Assembly: GCF_038051985.1 (NCBI RefSeq)
Contig: NZ_CP150291.1
Location: 1,488,001 to 1,552,000 of the forward strand
DNA: 64,000 bases
Direction: 5' to 3'
Origin: Solibacillus sp. FSL H8-0523
GTDB taxonomy: Bacteria > Bacillota > Bacilli > Bacillales_A > Planococcaceae
Position numbers and translations under genes: made by a program. This document shows, piece by piece, positions 49,134 through 59,007 of this stretch. The notes beneath the pieces were generated by a model. It was not told where the DNA came from and ran no database searches. It saw only the letters and a list, made by a program, of their open reading frames with translations. Position 1 is the stretch's first letter, and each line of letters starts with the position of its first letter.

Positions 49134-50135
49134 ATGAAAATCATTCAACAATTTGAATTCGGGTCAGCCGATGTTTTAAAGGTCATGCAATGTGAGCCAC
49201 CACAATTTGCAGACGGTGAAGTATTAATAAAAGGTGCTTATACAAGCATTAATTTCGCTGATATTAAAAATCGAACGGGAGCAAAGGCAAAAGGGGCATT
49301 TCCAATTACTCTTGGTCTAGATATGGTAGGTACAATAACCGAAAGTCGCTCTACCCAATTTCAAGCAGGAGACCGAGTAATTGCCTTTCCAAAGAACGGC
49401 TCATACGCTGAATTAGCGGTAGCTCATGAAAGCTTAACGTATAAAATACCAGATACCCTTTCATTTGAACAGGCTGCAGCAATGCCAACCGTTAGTTTTT
49501 TAGCAGCTATATTAGTCGGAAAAGTGGGTGCAGTTACTGAAGAGGATACGGTAATTATTCACAGTGCAGCAGGAGGTGTCGGGTCAATGCTTGTTCAACT
49601 GTGCAAAGAAAAACAATGCCGTAAAATCATCGCAACGGTAGGCTCTCTTGAAAAATTAGATTATGTAAAAGAACTAGGGGCCGATGTGGTTTGTACGTAT
49701 GAAGATTTTGTTGATACCACGCTAGAAGCTACAAATCAAAAAGGGGCAACTATTATTTTTGATTCTGTTGCTGGAAATATAACAGCGGATATTTTACGTT
49801 GTCTTGCACCATTTGGTACACTTGTTCAATTTGGAAATAGCAGCGGTAAAAAAGGAACATTTTCAACAAGTGATGTTCATAGTAGTTGTCGCTCTGTGAA
49901 GGGTTTTAGCTTGGGGACAACACGTAAATTAAAACCTGAAATTATTCGTCCATTTGCTGAAAAAATGATTGATCAATTTGCTAGCCAATCACTTCACCTA
50001 AATATTGATCGAATCTTTCCTTTAGAAAATGTTACTCAGGCACATCAATATTTTGAACAACGTCAACATAATGGCAAAATATTATTGAAATTAAATCCAG
50101 AACAATATTTACATATAAAAAACACTATTTTGTAA
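49134..50135 (+). CDS. Quinone-oxidoreductase-type dehydrogenase (MDR)
   Basis: The 333-residue protein belongs to the zinc-free medium-chain reductases. It has an N-terminal GroES-like domain (AYTSINFADIKNRTG) and a nucleotide motif HSAAGGVGSMLVQLCKEK (about 142-159), as in NADPH:quinone reductase. Zinc-binding cysteines are absent. A strong AGGAGGGG precedes the ATG. The next GNAT gene begins 13 bp after the stop. Natural substrate unknown. Confidence 0.9.
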   Translation: MKIIQQFEFGSADVLKVMQCEPPQFADGEVLIKGAYTSINFADIKNRTGAKAKGAFPITLGLDMVGTITESRSTQFQAGDRVIAFPKNGSYAELAVAHESLTYKIPDTLSFEQAAAMPTVSFLAAILVGKVGAVTEEDTVIIHSAAGGVGSMLVQLCKEKQCRKIIATVGSLEKLDYVKELGADVVCTYEDFVDTTLEATNQKGATIIFDSVAGNITADILRCLAPFGTLVQFGNSSGKKGTFSTSDVHSSCRSVKGFSLGTTRKLKPEIIRPFAEKMIDQFASQSLHLNIDRIFPLENVTQAHQYFEQRQHNGKILLKLNPEQYLHIKNTIL

Positions 50136-50148
50136 ATGGAGTGATGAC

Positions 50149-50676
50149 ATGTTTCCAATATTAGAAACAGAGCGTTTAGTATTACGAGAAGTTGTACCTG
50201 AAGATGCAGAAAATATTTATGCGTATTTTTCAAATGAAGACGTGACAAAGCATTACGGAATGAATGCATTTACCGACCTGCAAGAGGCGGAGGCGTTAGT
50301 GCAAAACTTTGCGACGAGCTTTCATAACAAACGAGCGATCCGCTGGGCGATTGAACGAAAAGAAAAAGCAGGGTTAATCGGAACCATTGGCTTTAATTTG
50401 TGGCAGCCGCTACATAAGCGCGCGGAAATTGGCTACGAGCTGCATCCTGATTTTTGGCGATTAGGTTATGTTTCAGAGGCAATCGATCGTGTAGTAGAAT
50501 ATGGCTTTAACGAACTCGGCTTAACAAGAATTGGAGCTATCGTCTATCTTGAAAATGTGGCATCCAACCAATTGCTACTAAAAAATGGCTTTGAATTAGA
50601 GGGCAAGTTAAGAAATTTTATGTACCAAAATGATATCGCATATGATGTGAATATGTTTTCAAAAGTAGTGCGTTAA
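50149..50676 (+). CDS. RimJ/RimL-type GNAT acetyltransferase
   Basis: The 175-residue protein starts PILETERLVLREVVPEDAENIYAYFSNE. Its CoA motif is EIGYELHPDFWRLGYVSEAIDRVVEY (about 103-128), followed by VYLENVASNQLLLKNGFELEGKLRNF. This is the RimJ/RimL pattern. GGAGTGATG precedes the ATG. It is probably cotranscribed with the upstream reductase. Substrate unknown. Confidence 0.88.
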   Translation: MFPILETERLVLREVVPEDAENIYAYFSNEDVTKHYGMNAFTDLQEAEALVQNFATSFHNKRAIRWAIERKEKAGLIGTIGFNLWQPLHKRAEIGYELHPDFWRLGYVSEAIDRVVEYGFNELGLTRIGAIVYLENVASNQLLLKNGFELEGKLRNFMYQNDIAYDVNMFSKVVR

Positions 50677-50678
50677 TC

Positions 50679-50724
50679 GAAAAAGGTGCGGTTTCGTTGT
50701 CATAAACGAAACCGCACCTTTTTC
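50679..50724. terminator. Strong bidirectional terminator
   Basis: A 19-bp perfect stem (begins AAAAAGGTGCGG) with a six-base loop, flanked by A and T runs. It ends the plus-strand GNAT and the minus-strand GGDEF genes. Confidence 0.92.
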
Positions 50725-50748
50725 AATACTACAGGATTATTTTATAAG

Positions 50749-52191
50749 TTAATCGTTTCCATAAAGGCTTAATAAATTGCGCCCTGTGTTTTTCGACTGG
50801 TAGAGTGCCTGGTCTGCAAGGTCTAATAATGTAAGCAGTTCTTTTACTTCGCAATCATTTAGTGATGCAACACCCATACTAATCGTAAGCCTCACACACA
50901 TTTCGGCGGTTTGAAATTCAAAATTAGTAATATGCGAAAACAGTTGTTGGAAATAATGTTCGGCATTTGGTTGCTGCGGTACAAGAATAACAAATTCATC
51001 CCCTGCGTAGCGTGCGAATAAACAGTCTTCTGGTAACACATCTGAAACAACGTTCGCTAGCTGTTGAATCGCCAAATCCCCAACAATATGGCCAAATCGG
51101 TCGTTTATTGATTTGAAATGGTCGATATCGATAATGGTACAATACATATTTTGATTCGTTTGACACGCTTCTTCGACTAATTTTGCCCCGAATTTTTCTA
51201 AATAACGTCGATTAGGTACTGAAGTAAGCCCATCTACGTATACAAGCTGCTTCATGCTGTCTAAATCGATTTCCTTAATAACTTTAATCGTTTCATTCGT
51301 TACACGTTTCTTTTGCGTGTCCAGCAATTTTTTGTTGAACGCTTTTGCGTAATGCAGTGCTGCTTGATAGTTACCTGTATTTTCATGGGCTGTTATTAAG
51401 TTTTCTAAAATCATCGTTAAGAACGGCTCTTCCTCCGTTTTTATGATAAAGGTAAACGCCGCTTCTAATTCGGTGATGGCCTCACTGTAATGACCTAACT
51501 CGTTGAAGTATCGGCCCTTCATGCATTGGTAGTACATTTGTTCACGTTTATGTTTATCGATTGCTGGAATCGATTCAAATGCTTCGAATAAGGGTTCAAT
51601 TGTATTGATTTGCTTCCATTCTAATTGAATCGCCATTAAATTTAAGTAATAGGCCGCTTCAGACATCGTGGTTTTAATTTCCGGATCTTTTTCAAATGCC
51701 TGTTTCACCTCAATGGACACCTCGTAAGCATGTTCAAAGTCCTTAATTAAAATATATACCGCCTGTAAATTTAGCAGGCAAATTAGATAACGTTTCGTAT
51801 CGTTCAACTTCTTTGCCATCGTAATGGCATCTTGGTAATAACTAATCGCGGATGGTTCATCGCCAATTGAGGAGCTGATAAAGGCAAGGTAAACATTGAG
51901 CTTTAGTTGATTGAGCTCATTACCGTGCTCATTGCACATCGATTTATATTCAGGCATGTAGTTATATAATTCCTTCACGCGTCCTAAATTCGCAAGGTTT
52001 TGACAAATCCAACCTAAGCAATCTAAGACACGGTCGAATTTTTGGATCGTCTCATACTCTGTTTTTAATATTCGGAAATAGCTTAAACCCTCTTCAAATT
52101 TTGCTAATGCATGCATGCTTTTTGCATATTCGAACTTTTCTTCTAAAGTTGCTAAGGTGTCAAATTCTAGTTGTTGTATTTGTGTAAGCAT
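50749..52191 (-). CDS. TPR-GGDEF diguanylate cyclase
   Basis: The 480-residue protein has helical tetratricopeptide-like repeats over about 1-300 (e.g. IALQLEWKQINTIEPLFEAF, GHYSEAITELEAAFTFI). A GGDEF domain follows from about 320: VYVDGLTSVPNRRYLEKFGAKL, DIDHFKSINDRFGHIVGDLAIQQLA, and the active loop ARYAGDEFVIL with AGDEF for GGDEF. That variant is compatible with cyclic di-GMP synthesis. No inhibitory RxxD site is evident. TPRs probably sense a partner. AAGGAG precedes the ATG. Confidence 0.9.
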   Translation of the reverse strand: MLTQIQQLEFDTLATLEEKFEYAKSMHALAKFEEGLSYFRILKTEYETIQKFDRVLDCLGWICQNLANLGRVKELYNYMPEYKSMCNEHGNELNQLKLNVYLAFISSSIGDEPSAISYYQDAITMAKKLNDTKRYLICLLNLQAVYILIKDFEHAYEVSIEVKQAFEKDPEIKTTMSEAAYYLNLMAIQLEWKQINTIEPLFEAFESIPAIDKHKREQMYYQCMKGRYFNELGHYSEAITELEAAFTFIIKTEEEPFLTMILENLITAHENTGNYQAALHYAKAFNKKLLDTQKKRVTNETIKVIKEIDLDSMKQLVYVDGLTSVPNRRYLEKFGAKLVEEACQTNQNMYCTIIDIDHFKSINDRFGHIVGDLAIQQLANVVSDVLPEDCLFARYAGDEFVILVPQQPNAEHYFQQLFSHITNFEFQTAEMCVRLTISMGVASLNDCEVKELLTLLDLADQALYQSKNTGRNLLSLYGND

Positions 52192-52407
52192 GCGTGTCTA
52201 ACTCCTTCTTAAATCAGTATTCAATAGTTATAAATATAAGAAAATTTAATTATATCATAGAGTGATTAGTTCGAAAGTTGTTATATTTGTAAAATTTGTG
52301 AAATAAAATGATTCCTATTGAGATTAGAGACATGCACTTTACGAACGGTCCACAAACCGCTAGATTTAACTGTATACAATTGATTAGGCGAGCAAAAGGA
52401 GAACGAC

Positions 52408-52737
52408 ATGGACTTCATATTAGAGTATAAATGGCTTTTTTTAATCATGGGCGAAGTAGTGTTTACACTGTGCGCCGCTGCGTTTTTATTATTGCGTTAT
52501 TGGTATCAGCTAGAGAAATTGAGTATCATCGTGTTTATTATTTTCCTCGTCAATGATCTATGGATTGCGTTTTTAGCGGTGATGGATTATCAGCGGACGG
52601 GTGAATTTTCTTGGTATCAAATTATTGCGGTGGTGTTTATTCTTTACGCCTTGACGCTTGGAAAGTCGGATATGAAAAAGCTGGATGAAGTGATTAAGCG
52701 TAAAGTGGCGGAAAAGCGTGGGGTTACGGTGGAGTGA
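52408..52737 (+). CDS. Three-helix membrane protein
   Basis: The 109-residue protein has helices near 9-28, 36-58 and 68-86, followed by a basic, helical cytoplasmic tail (KSDMKKLDEVIKRKVAEKRG). A binding site AAAGGAG precedes the ATG. No family is recognised. It stands alone between the GGDEF gene and the Rpn gene, with a hairpin terminator after it. Confidence 0.7.
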   Translation: MDFILEYKWLFLIMGEVVFTLCAAAFLLLRYWYQLEKLSIIVFIIFLVNDLWIAFLAVMDYQRTGEFSWYQIIAVVFILYALTLGKSDMKKLDEVIKRKVAEKRGVTVE

Positions 52738-52760
52738 GGGAGTAGAGAATAGACGAATGG

Positions 52761-52808
52761 CATCACATACATAAACGACGCGATATAGTTTATGTATGAG
52801 GTGCTTTT
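52761..52808 (+). terminator. Terminator after the three-helix protein gene
   Basis: CATCACATACATAAAC pairs, with one mismatch, to GTTTATGTATGAGGTG, followed by CTTTTTG. Confidence 0.75.
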
Positions 52809-52813
52809 TGATT

Positions 52814-53032
52814 TTAAATAATCTTTTTCAACGATAAAATAAGGGGAATTAGAATATATCCTTGTATCAACATATTCAAATGTCCATTTTTAAAGGTTAT
52901 AAATAGTAAGCGTATTTGCAACTTTATTTGAATTGCTATATTCTCTAGTGAATCCAGGCTTTCTATAACAAAAGTTATTGTCTGTACCCGCATCCACTTC
53001 GTTTCATGAACATCCTTAAAAAAACTACTCAT
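52814..53032 (-). CDS. Doubtful small membrane protein
   Basis: A 72-residue minus-strand frame with a hydrophobic end (LNMLIQGYILIPLILSLKKII) and a basic start. The site before the ATG is weak (GAAGAAG, spaced 8). No match is recognised. It sits in a gap with nothing else and may be a remnant or chance. Confidence 0.3.
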   Translation of the reverse strand: MSSFFKDVHETKWMRVQTITFVIESLDSLENIAIQIKLQIRLLFITFKNGHLNMLIQGYILIPLILSLKKII

Positions 53033-53114
53033 TAATAAACTTCTTCACAAATTCCAAGTACTTATTTTTCCGAAAACGATGCTATAATAAATTAACCATA
53101 TAGGGGTGTAATCG

Positions 53115-54083
53115 ATGAATCAAAAAGCATTACGTAGAATCCCGTTGCATAAATTAATGGACTTAAAAGTTGATTATGCATTTAAGCAGCTGTTTGGAAG
53201 TGAGCGTAATCAGCATATTACCGTCGTATTTTTAAATGCAATCTTGCAGAAAACTGGCCGTGACCGGGTGAGCGAAGTAACGTTTGTGAATACGGAATTT
53301 GGCGGTGAACATGCTGAGGATAAACAATCGCGTTTAGACATTGTCGTCAAAACACAAGCAGAAGAATTCATTAATGTGGAAATTCAATTATCGAATCAGC
53401 ATGATATGGTGAAGCGTACATTGTATTATTGGTCACGTTTATATAGCTCGCAATTGAAAAAAAGTATGGGCTATCATAAGCTGAACCCGACAATTACCAT
53501 TAATATTTGTAATTTCACATTATTTAAGCAAAATGAACGCTATCATAATGTATATCATTTATTTGAAACAGAAACAAAACAGCCACTCGCTGTTGATGAT
53601 AATGTATTAGAAATTCACTTCATTGAAATGAATAAATTTTTAGCACTATGGCATGCCGAAAAGTTAAATCCACTTGCGGATATTTTAGCAAGGTGGCTGC
53701 TGTTATTAGGTATGGTCGATGCGCGAAAGAATAAAGTCTACGATGAAATCTACAAGGAATTGGAGGAGCTGGCGATGAAGGATGAGCATTTACTTGAAGC
53801 GTTTGATGTTTGGCAAGAGCTGAGCCAATCACCGGAAGAACGCATGGCCTATATTTCACGCTTGAAGTATATTTTGGATGAAGAGGCGAAGTATGATCAT
53901 GCGCGAGATGAGGGTGAGAAGGCAGGGATTGAGAAGGGCATGGAAAAAGGTGCTCACCAAAAAGTTCTTGAAATTATTTCAAATGGTATTGAAAACAATA
54001 TCCCGGTAGAAATCATTGCAGTAATGACAAAGCTTTCAATAGATGAAGTCCAAAAAATTATTAAAAACAATCAATTAGACTAG
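53115..54083 (+). CDS. Rpn-family recombination-promoting nuclease/transposase
   Basis: The 322-residue protein has the PD-(D/E)xK nuclease core of the Rpn family: MDLKVDYAFKQLFGSERNQHITVVFLNAILQK (about 15-46), then SRLDIVVKTQAEEFINVEIQLSNQHDMVKRTLYYWSRLYSSQL (about 75-117). The core carries the catalytic D and ExQ. A helical C-terminal part has KAGIEKGMEKGAHQKVLEIIS. Rpn proteins are DNA nucleases that raise recombination in E. coli. GGGGTG precedes the ATG. It looks intact and stands alone. Confidence 0.9.
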   Translation: MNQKALRRIPLHKLMDLKVDYAFKQLFGSERNQHITVVFLNAILQKTGRDRVSEVTFVNTEFGGEHAEDKQSRLDIVVKTQAEEFINVEIQLSNQHDMVKRTLYYWSRLYSSQLKKSMGYHKLNPTITINICNFTLFKQNERYHNVYHLFETETKQPLAVDDNVLEIHFIEMNKFLALWHAEKLNPLADILARWLLLLGMVDARKNKVYDEIYKELEELAMKDEHLLEAFDVWQELSQSPEERMAYISRLKYILDEEAKYDHARDEGEKAGIEKGMEKGAHQKVLEIISNGIENNIPVEIIAVMTKLSIDEVQKIIKNNQLD

Positions 54084-54102
54084 AAAGAGTAACATAATGA
54101 GC

Positions 54103-54154
54103 TGCACCGTGTACAGAGACAATCTAGAATTGTTTATATACACGGTGCATTTTT
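54103..54154 (+). terminator. Terminator after the rpn gene
   Basis: TGCACCGTGTA (54103-54113) pairs with TACACGGTGCA (54139-54149), followed by TTTTTAAA. The stem resembles that at 57917-57956, so the two may share an origin. Confidence 0.75.
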
Positions 54155-54281
54155 AAATATCTTTACTAAAGTAACCCGAATTTATAGGGAATATATCTAG
54201 AAATAAACACCTCTAAAATCGTTATCTGAAACCTATAATGAATAGAAACGTTTAATATAAAAACGATGAGGAGGATACTTA

Positions 54282-54722
54282 TTGAAACGATTTAGCGCAA
54301 TGCTTTTGAGTACATTTCTTGTGGGATTAGGGATTATCGTTATACTGCTCTGCGTGTTCATCTTACCGAGATTAGCACTGGAAACAGTTACGCATTCTCC
54401 TGAAGTTGCCTATTTTTTATTCGGCCTTTATGCGACTGCGGTGCCGTTTTTATATGCCATATACGAGACGTTGCACATGATTCAAATTATTGAAAAACAA
54501 TCAATCACATCGAAACAGTTATTACAAGGGTTCACACGTATTAAATATTGTGGAATCGTTATTGCTGCACTATATATAGCAGGGATCATCATTTTAGATA
54601 CTGCTAACGCGTTACCACCGGCTATGGCTTTATTAGGCGTTATTATCTTGTTCATTACGGGTATGGTGATTACGGTTTCGATTTTTATGAGGCATGCGAT
54701 TGGGAAGAGCTGTGTAGCTTAA
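54282..54722 (+). CDS. DUF2975-type membrane protein (copy 2)
   Basis: The 146-residue protein has four helices and shares with 3925-4377 the boxes GLYATAxPFxYAIYET, SKQLLQGFTRIKYCGIVIAAL and MRHAIGKSCVA. Identity is clear but not close to complete, so the duplication is old or came by two routes. TTG at 54282 follows GAGGAGG. As in copy 1, no XRE regulator follows. Function unknown. Confidence 0.8.
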   Translation: MKRFSAMLLSTFLVGLGIIVILLCVFILPRLALETVTHSPEVAYFLFGLYATAVPFLYAIYETLHMIQIIEKQSITSKQLLQGFTRIKYCGIVIAALYIAGIIILDTANALPPAMALLGVIILFITGMVITVSIFMRHAIGKSCVA

Positions 54723-54809
54723 CTATATGAAAAGCTGTGGACGTTTAAGTTCCGCGGCTTTTTTTATTGATGTATTTATGAAGGTGGAAAAATTTAAATT
54801 AAAAAGTGC

Positions 54810-55067
54810 GTGATTGAAGTAGTGAAAAATGAAAATTATACATTTGATAATTTTTTGAGAGAACGCGCGATGTTAAATGATTTAACCAATCTGTTTCTCC
54901 AACAGGTATTAAAAGATTTGAGTGAGTCGCACTATCCGAGTTTACTAGAGGTACTTCAACCGTTCTACCCGAAAAAAACTTCAGATAGATGTCCATTAGA
55001 CGTGCGTACAGAAAAGGTTCGCTTTTTTATACCTAAGAATAATTTCCCATCCAATTGGCAAGGATAG
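54810..55067 (+). CDS. Hypothetical protein upstream of katA
   Basis: The 85-residue frame begins with GTG at 54810 with no good binding site. It has ERAMLNDLTNLFLQQVLKDL, then LLEVLQPFYPKKTS, then KVRFFIPKNNF. A separate ATG frame upstream (54779, KVEKFKLKSA) may be its real start after one frame change. It could be a broken gene. Family not recognised. It ends 24 bp before the catalase gene. Confidence 0.4.
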   Translation: MIEVVKNENYTFDNFLRERAMLNDLTNLFLQQVLKDLSESHYPSLLEVLQPFYPKKTSDRCPLDVRTEKVRFFIPKNNFPSNWQG

Positions 55068-55091
55068 CAAGTATTCTAAGGAGGGGTTCAA

Positions 55092-56696
55092 ATGACGAAA
55101 GAGCAAACCGGCAATGAAAAAGAATTAAAGCGAGAAACATTAACCAATCGACAGGGCCATCCGATTACAGACAATCAAAATTTGCGAACAATCGGAAATC
55201 GTGGACCTGCAACATTGGAGAACTATCACTTTATAGAGAAAATTTCCCATTTTGACCGCGAAGAAGTACCAGAACGTGTTGTTCATGCACGCGGTGCAGG
55301 GGCTTTCGGTTATTTTGAAACGTATGGCAAAGTAGGAAATGAACCCGTTGAAAAATATACGCGAGCGAAAGTATTTTCTGGTGCGGGTAAGCAAACGCCT
55401 GTCCTAGCTCGCTTTTCAACAGTAGCCGGTTCAAAGGATTCACCGGAAACAGCACGTGACCCACGCGGCTTCGCGATAAAAATGTATACCGAAGAAGGCA
55501 ACTGGGATTTAGTCGGCAATAATTTAAAGATATTTTTTATCCGTGATGCGATGAAATTCCCAGATATGATTCACGCCTTTAAGGCCGATCCAGTGTCGAA
55601 TGTTCCAAACCCTGAAAGAATGTTTGATTTTGTATCGCGAACTCCAGAAGCAACGCATATGATAACGTTTTTATTTTCGCCATGGGGTATTCCAGCAACT
55701 TACCGTAATATGCAAGGCTCCGGTGTAAACACTTATAAATGGGTGAATGACAAAGGTGAGGCAGTGCTCATTAAATATCACTGGGAACCGGTACAAGGTA
55801 TTCGTAATTTAACGCAAGATGAAGCGGATGCTATTCAAGGGAAAAACGTTGGCCATGCAACCCAAGATTTATACGAAGCAATCGAGGAAGGTAATTATCC
55901 GGAATGGGAACTTTTCGTACAAATGATGAGTGATGATTACCATCCTGAACTTGATTTTGATCCACTGGATGATACAAAATTATGGCCAACTGATCAGTTT
56001 CCGTTTTTGCCAGTCGGTAAAATGGTTTTGAATCGTAATCCGACCGATTACCATGCAGAAATTGAACTTGCTGCCTTTGGTACAGGGGTACTTGTCGACG
56101 GGCTTGATTTCTCAGACGACAAAATGTTGCAGGGGCGTACGTTTTCTTACTCAGATACACAACGTTACCGAGTTGGCTCGAACTATTTAAAACTGCCAGT
56201 GAATTCGCCAAAAGTGGAGGTCCGTTCAAATCAACACCGTGGTCAAATGGATGTGCATCGTCCAGGTGAATCAGGTGGTAATCCACATATTAATTATGAA
56301 CCATCAATGATTGGTGGGTTGCAGGAAGCTGATAAAACAGAACGTCCGAAGCATGAGCCAATGTATAGTGATAAATTAAAGAGTGAACCAATTGATCGCC
56401 CAAATAATTACGGACAAGCCGGAGAAACGTATCGTAATTTTGAAGATTGGGAACGCGATGAACTCATTAACAATCTATCCAATGCATTAGCCCTTTGTGA
56501 TGAACGGATTCAGCATGCTATGATTGACCATTTTACACAAGCGGACGAGGAATACGGGCGTCGTGTAAAAGAAGGCATCGCTGCAAAAATGAAAGAGCTT
56601 CAAGCACATAAAATGAAAAAAGGTGCTGGTTCAGAAAGAGCAAATGAAGCGGTAGATGAAGTTCACGATATGGGGACGGATGCAGATCCTTATTAA
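55092..56696 (+). CDS. katA: Monofunctional haem catalase
   Basis: The 534-residue enzyme breaks down hydrogen peroxide. It has [17 protein letters not shown]-like signature residues [20 protein letters not shown] (about 60-79) with the catalytic histidine. The distal asparagine is in [18 protein letters not shown]. The proximal haem tyrosine is in the [14 protein letters not shown] motif (about 345-358). The NADPH-binding region and C-terminal extension [13 protein letters not shown] are present. Length is normal for the small-subunit type. AAGGAGG precedes the ATG. Confidence 0.96.
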   Translation: MTKEQTGNEKELKRETLTNRQGHPITDNQNLRTIGNRGPATLENYHFIEKISHFDREEVPERVVHARGAGAFGYFETYGKVGNEPVEKYTRAKVFSGAGKQTPVLARFSTVAGSKDSPETARDPRGFAIKMYTEEGNWDLVGNNLKIFFIRDAMKFPDMIHAFKADPVSNVPNPERMFDFVSRTPEATHMITFLFSPWGIPATYRNMQGSGVNTYKWVNDKGEAVLIKYHWEPVQGIRNLTQDEADAIQGKNVGHATQDLYEAIEEGNYPEWELFVQMMSDDYHPELDFDPLDDTKLWPTDQFPFLPVGKMVLNRNPTDYHAEIELAAFGTGVLVDGLDFSDDKMLQGRTFSYSDTQRYRVGSNYLKLPVNSPKVEVRSNQHRGQMDVHRPGESGGNPHINYEPSMIGGLQEADKTERPKHEPMYSDKLKSEPIDRPNNYGQAGETYRNFEDWERDELINNLSNALALCDERIQHAMIDHFTQADEEYGRRVKEGIAAKMKELQAHKMKKGAGSERANEAVDEVHDMGTDADPY

Positions 56697-56728
56697 TATG
56701 CTATAACGAAATAAATAGCGATAAGGTA

Positions 56729-56776
56729 TGAGGGCTGTCCCAAAAGTAAAAAAATTACTTTTGGGACAGCCTTTTG
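56729..56776 (+). terminator. Strong terminator of katA
   Basis: AGGCTGTCCCAAAAGTAA-type perfect stem of about 18 bp (from AGGGCTGTCC to GGACAGCC) with a short A-rich loop and a T-run. Confidence 0.9.
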
Positions 56777-57211
56777 TCTAATGTGAGGCCGTTAACATTG
56801 CTAATTATTAAATGTTATACGGAAACAAAAGGGTATTGGAGACCTCTTCTTGGCTGTGAGGCGAGTTTAAACCAGATCACAGTCAACTAGGATTTCAAAT
56901 TGGATGAAAGCTCAAAGCAGAAAGTTCAAAAATAAAAGCTCACTACTCAAATTTTAACACTCAAGGCTTAAAGCTAGGCAGTGATGGTTGTGCAAAATGT
57001 GATTTTAAAGGATAACTAGGACAGGTTATTCGTTTTTACATATGAAGGGGAAGGACATGCGCTATGTGTTCTTCCCTTTATTTTATGTTCTGTTCAATTG
57101 TATTTTTTTGCTATTTGCTATTCTGTTCGCAGGGGGGCTGTTGTATACTAGGCGTAGCTGCGCATAAAAATACGTAAACGTCGAAGCGATTAGGAATGGG
57201 AGGGTGGTGCG
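56777..57211. other. 435-bp gap between katA and a hypothetical gene
   Basis: No gene is supported. The only structure is an imperfect hairpin AAGGGGAAGGACAT..ATGTGTTCTTCCCTT at 57047-57081. The last 100 bp are T-rich, with TTGTATACTAGG near 57143 as a possible promoter for the next gene. Confidence 0.4.
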
Positions 57212-57910
57212 ATGAAAAAAATAGTCATTTCTTTCGTAGCAGTTGCACTTGGAATGCTGCTGTCTTCCTTGCTAACGAACGAAAAGGATTCAACAGAAAA
57301 CGGCTACGACGAATTAGTTACGGTTTCAACGAGTGAGGATACCTCGTCAGAAATACTCGTAATCAATGAAATTGGCAAGCATTTTACGATACCCATCGCA
57401 TCGATTCCGCAGCTTGCGACCTATTTAGAAACAGCGCCAGATGCAAAGGCGGAACTCGCAAGAATTCACTATGAGTTTTTAAGCGGCGACTCGGATCATT
57501 TTGTATTAAAATACGGCTGTGGCAACAAACGCTGTCACTTACTATTAGTCGAAGTGATCGATTCAGGTGCAGTGACAACAGTTGAGTTAGGCGAAGGAAT
57601 ATACGCTAGCGCAGAAGTATTCCAGCGGCAAGCGATGTTTCTCCTTGCAGAAAATGAAGGAAATGAAGTTGTGCGACATAAAATCATGTTGGTTGATTTA
57701 CATACGTTAAAAAATATCTATCCAAAAGACCAGCTGCTTACGGAACTCTATTTTGTCGATGCGCGCTATCCAATTACGAAATTGGAGTGGCTTTCAGAGA
57801 CGTCGATTCGTTTAGAAGTGGCGGATATTGATGAGGCGAGCTATGAGGCAGTAGCAAGCTGGTACAAAGAAGAGGATGCAGCTGTGATGGTTGTGGAAAT
57901 TGCGTTATAG
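57212..57910 (+). CDS. Exported hypothetical protein
   Basis: The 232-residue protein starts MKKIVISFVAVALGMLLSSLL, a signal or anchor. An extracellular, beta-rich part follows with FVLKYGCGNKRCHLLLVEV (a CGNKRC pair), HKIMLVDLHTLKNIYPKD and SETSIRLEVADIDE. The two cysteines could be bonded. GGAGGGTGG precedes the ATG. Family not recognised. A terminator follows. Confidence 0.7.
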   Translation: MKKIVISFVAVALGMLLSSLLTNEKDSTENGYDELVTVSTSEDTSSEILVINEIGKHFTIPIASIPQLATYLETAPDAKAELARIHYEFLSGDSDHFVLKYGCGNKRCHLLLVEVIDSGAVTTVELGEGIYASAEVFQRQAMFLLAENEGNEVVRHKIMLVDLHTLKNIYPKDQLLTELYFVDARYPITKLEWLSETSIRLEVADIDEASYEAVASWYKEEDAAVMVVEIAL

Positions 57911-57916
57911 AGGGTA

Positions 57917-57956
57917 CCGTGTACAGGGGATGTAAGTTGTACACGGTGCTTTTTTG
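57917..57956 (+). terminator. Terminator after the exported protein
   Basis: ACCGTGTACA pairs with TGTACACGGT over an 18-base interval, followed by GCTTTTTTG. It also lies just past the end of the minus-strand dehydrogenase. Confidence 0.75.
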
Positions 57957-57957
57957 A

Positions 57958-58992
57958 TTAAGGCTTTACTAAAATTTTTGCTTGCTTAATATCACTAATC
58001 AGTGTTTCAAAGCCCTTATCAACAATATCAGCCAGCTCGATTTGTGATGTAATAACTGATGATACCTTTAATCGACCTTCCGCAATCAGTTCAATGACAG
58101 TCGGGAACACGTTGCGGTAAGCTAGTGTTGAAGTAAGGTGTAGTGCTTTGAACATCACAATATTCGAATCAATTTCGATTGGCTTTTTGAATGTTGCCAG
58201 TAACACAATTTGTGCGCCCATTTTTGTTGTGTAGAGCGCATTGTTGACAGTGGATTGTACGCCTGCGCAATCAAACACTATATCTGCTCCTCCATTTGTG
58301 AACGCTAAAATTTGTGGTACTAAATCTTCAGCATCACCTTTTACGACAAGAGATGCACCAAGCTCCTGTGCTTTTTTGCAGCGTTCTTCTGAAATATCAA
58401 CAACGACAATTTTTGAAGCCCCAGCAGCTTTCACACATAAAAGGGTAAGTAACCCAATTGGGCCTGCACCGTATATAATGACGCTATCGCCAACCTTCAA
58501 ATTACTTTCCCTCACACCATAAAATGACACGGCTGTTGGCTCGACAAGTGCACCTTCTTCAAATGATACGTTGTCAGGTAGCTTGTGTAGCATGTGGTCA
58601 TCAATCGCCACATATTGCGCAAAACCTCCGTGACGGTTAATCCCAACAAATCCGACCGAATGACATTGATTATAAAAGCCTTGCGTACAAGCAGGACAAG
58701 TCCCACAGTAAATAAGCGGCTCGACACAAACACGGTCGCCTGCTTGGAAGTTTGATACAACTGCACCAACTTCAACAATTGTTCCTGAAAATTCATGCCC
58801 CATAATAGTATTACCTGAATGCTTTGTAATTGGGTGTGGCTCCGTGCCTAAACCATAATTGTAAATGCCAATATCACTGCCACAAATTCCAGCCAAAGCG
58901 ACCTCAATAAGTACCTGATTTGGCTGAATTGTTGGTTTTTCTAGTTCTTCTATGCGAATATCTTTTACGTTATGAAATACGGCTGCTTTCAT
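57958..58992 (-). CDS. Zinc-dependent alcohol dehydrogenase (butanediol-dehydrogenase-like)
   Basis: The 344-residue protein has the catalytic-zinc set AGICGSDIGIYNYG (about 35) and GHEFSG, plus the structural-zinc cluster CGTCPACTQGFYNQC. The nucleotide motif is IIYGAGPIGLLTLLCVKAAG. It best fits (R,R)-2,3-butanediol dehydrogenase or galactitol/sorbitol dehydrogenases. ATG at 58992 follows AGAGGAG. The SDR gene just upstream on the same strand, 15 bp apart, probably makes or uses the same ketone, as in acetoin/diacetyl conversion. Confidence 0.88.
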   Translation of the reverse strand: MKAAVFHNVKDIRIEELEKPTIQPNQVLIEVALAGICGSDIGIYNYGLGTEPHPITKHSGNTIMGHEFSGTIVEVGAVVSNFQAGDRVCVEPLIYCGTCPACTQGFYNQCHSVGFVGINRHGGFAQYVAIDDHMLHKLPDNVSFEEGALVEPTAVSFYGVRESNLKVGDSVIIYGAGPIGLLTLLCVKAAGASKIVVVDISEERCKKAQELGASLVVKGDAEDLVPQILAFTNGGADIVFDCAGVQSTVNNALYTTKMGAQIVLLATFKKPIEIDSNIVMFKALHLTSTLAYRNVFPTVIELIAEGRLKVSSVITSQIELADIVDKGFETLISDIKQAKILVKP

Positions 58993-59007
58993 GTTCAATC
59001 GCTCCTC

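Noticed and set aside
55831-56286. 151-residue minus-strand frame inside katA
   Set aside because: It is antisense to a fully conserved catalase and has no binding site; a shadow.
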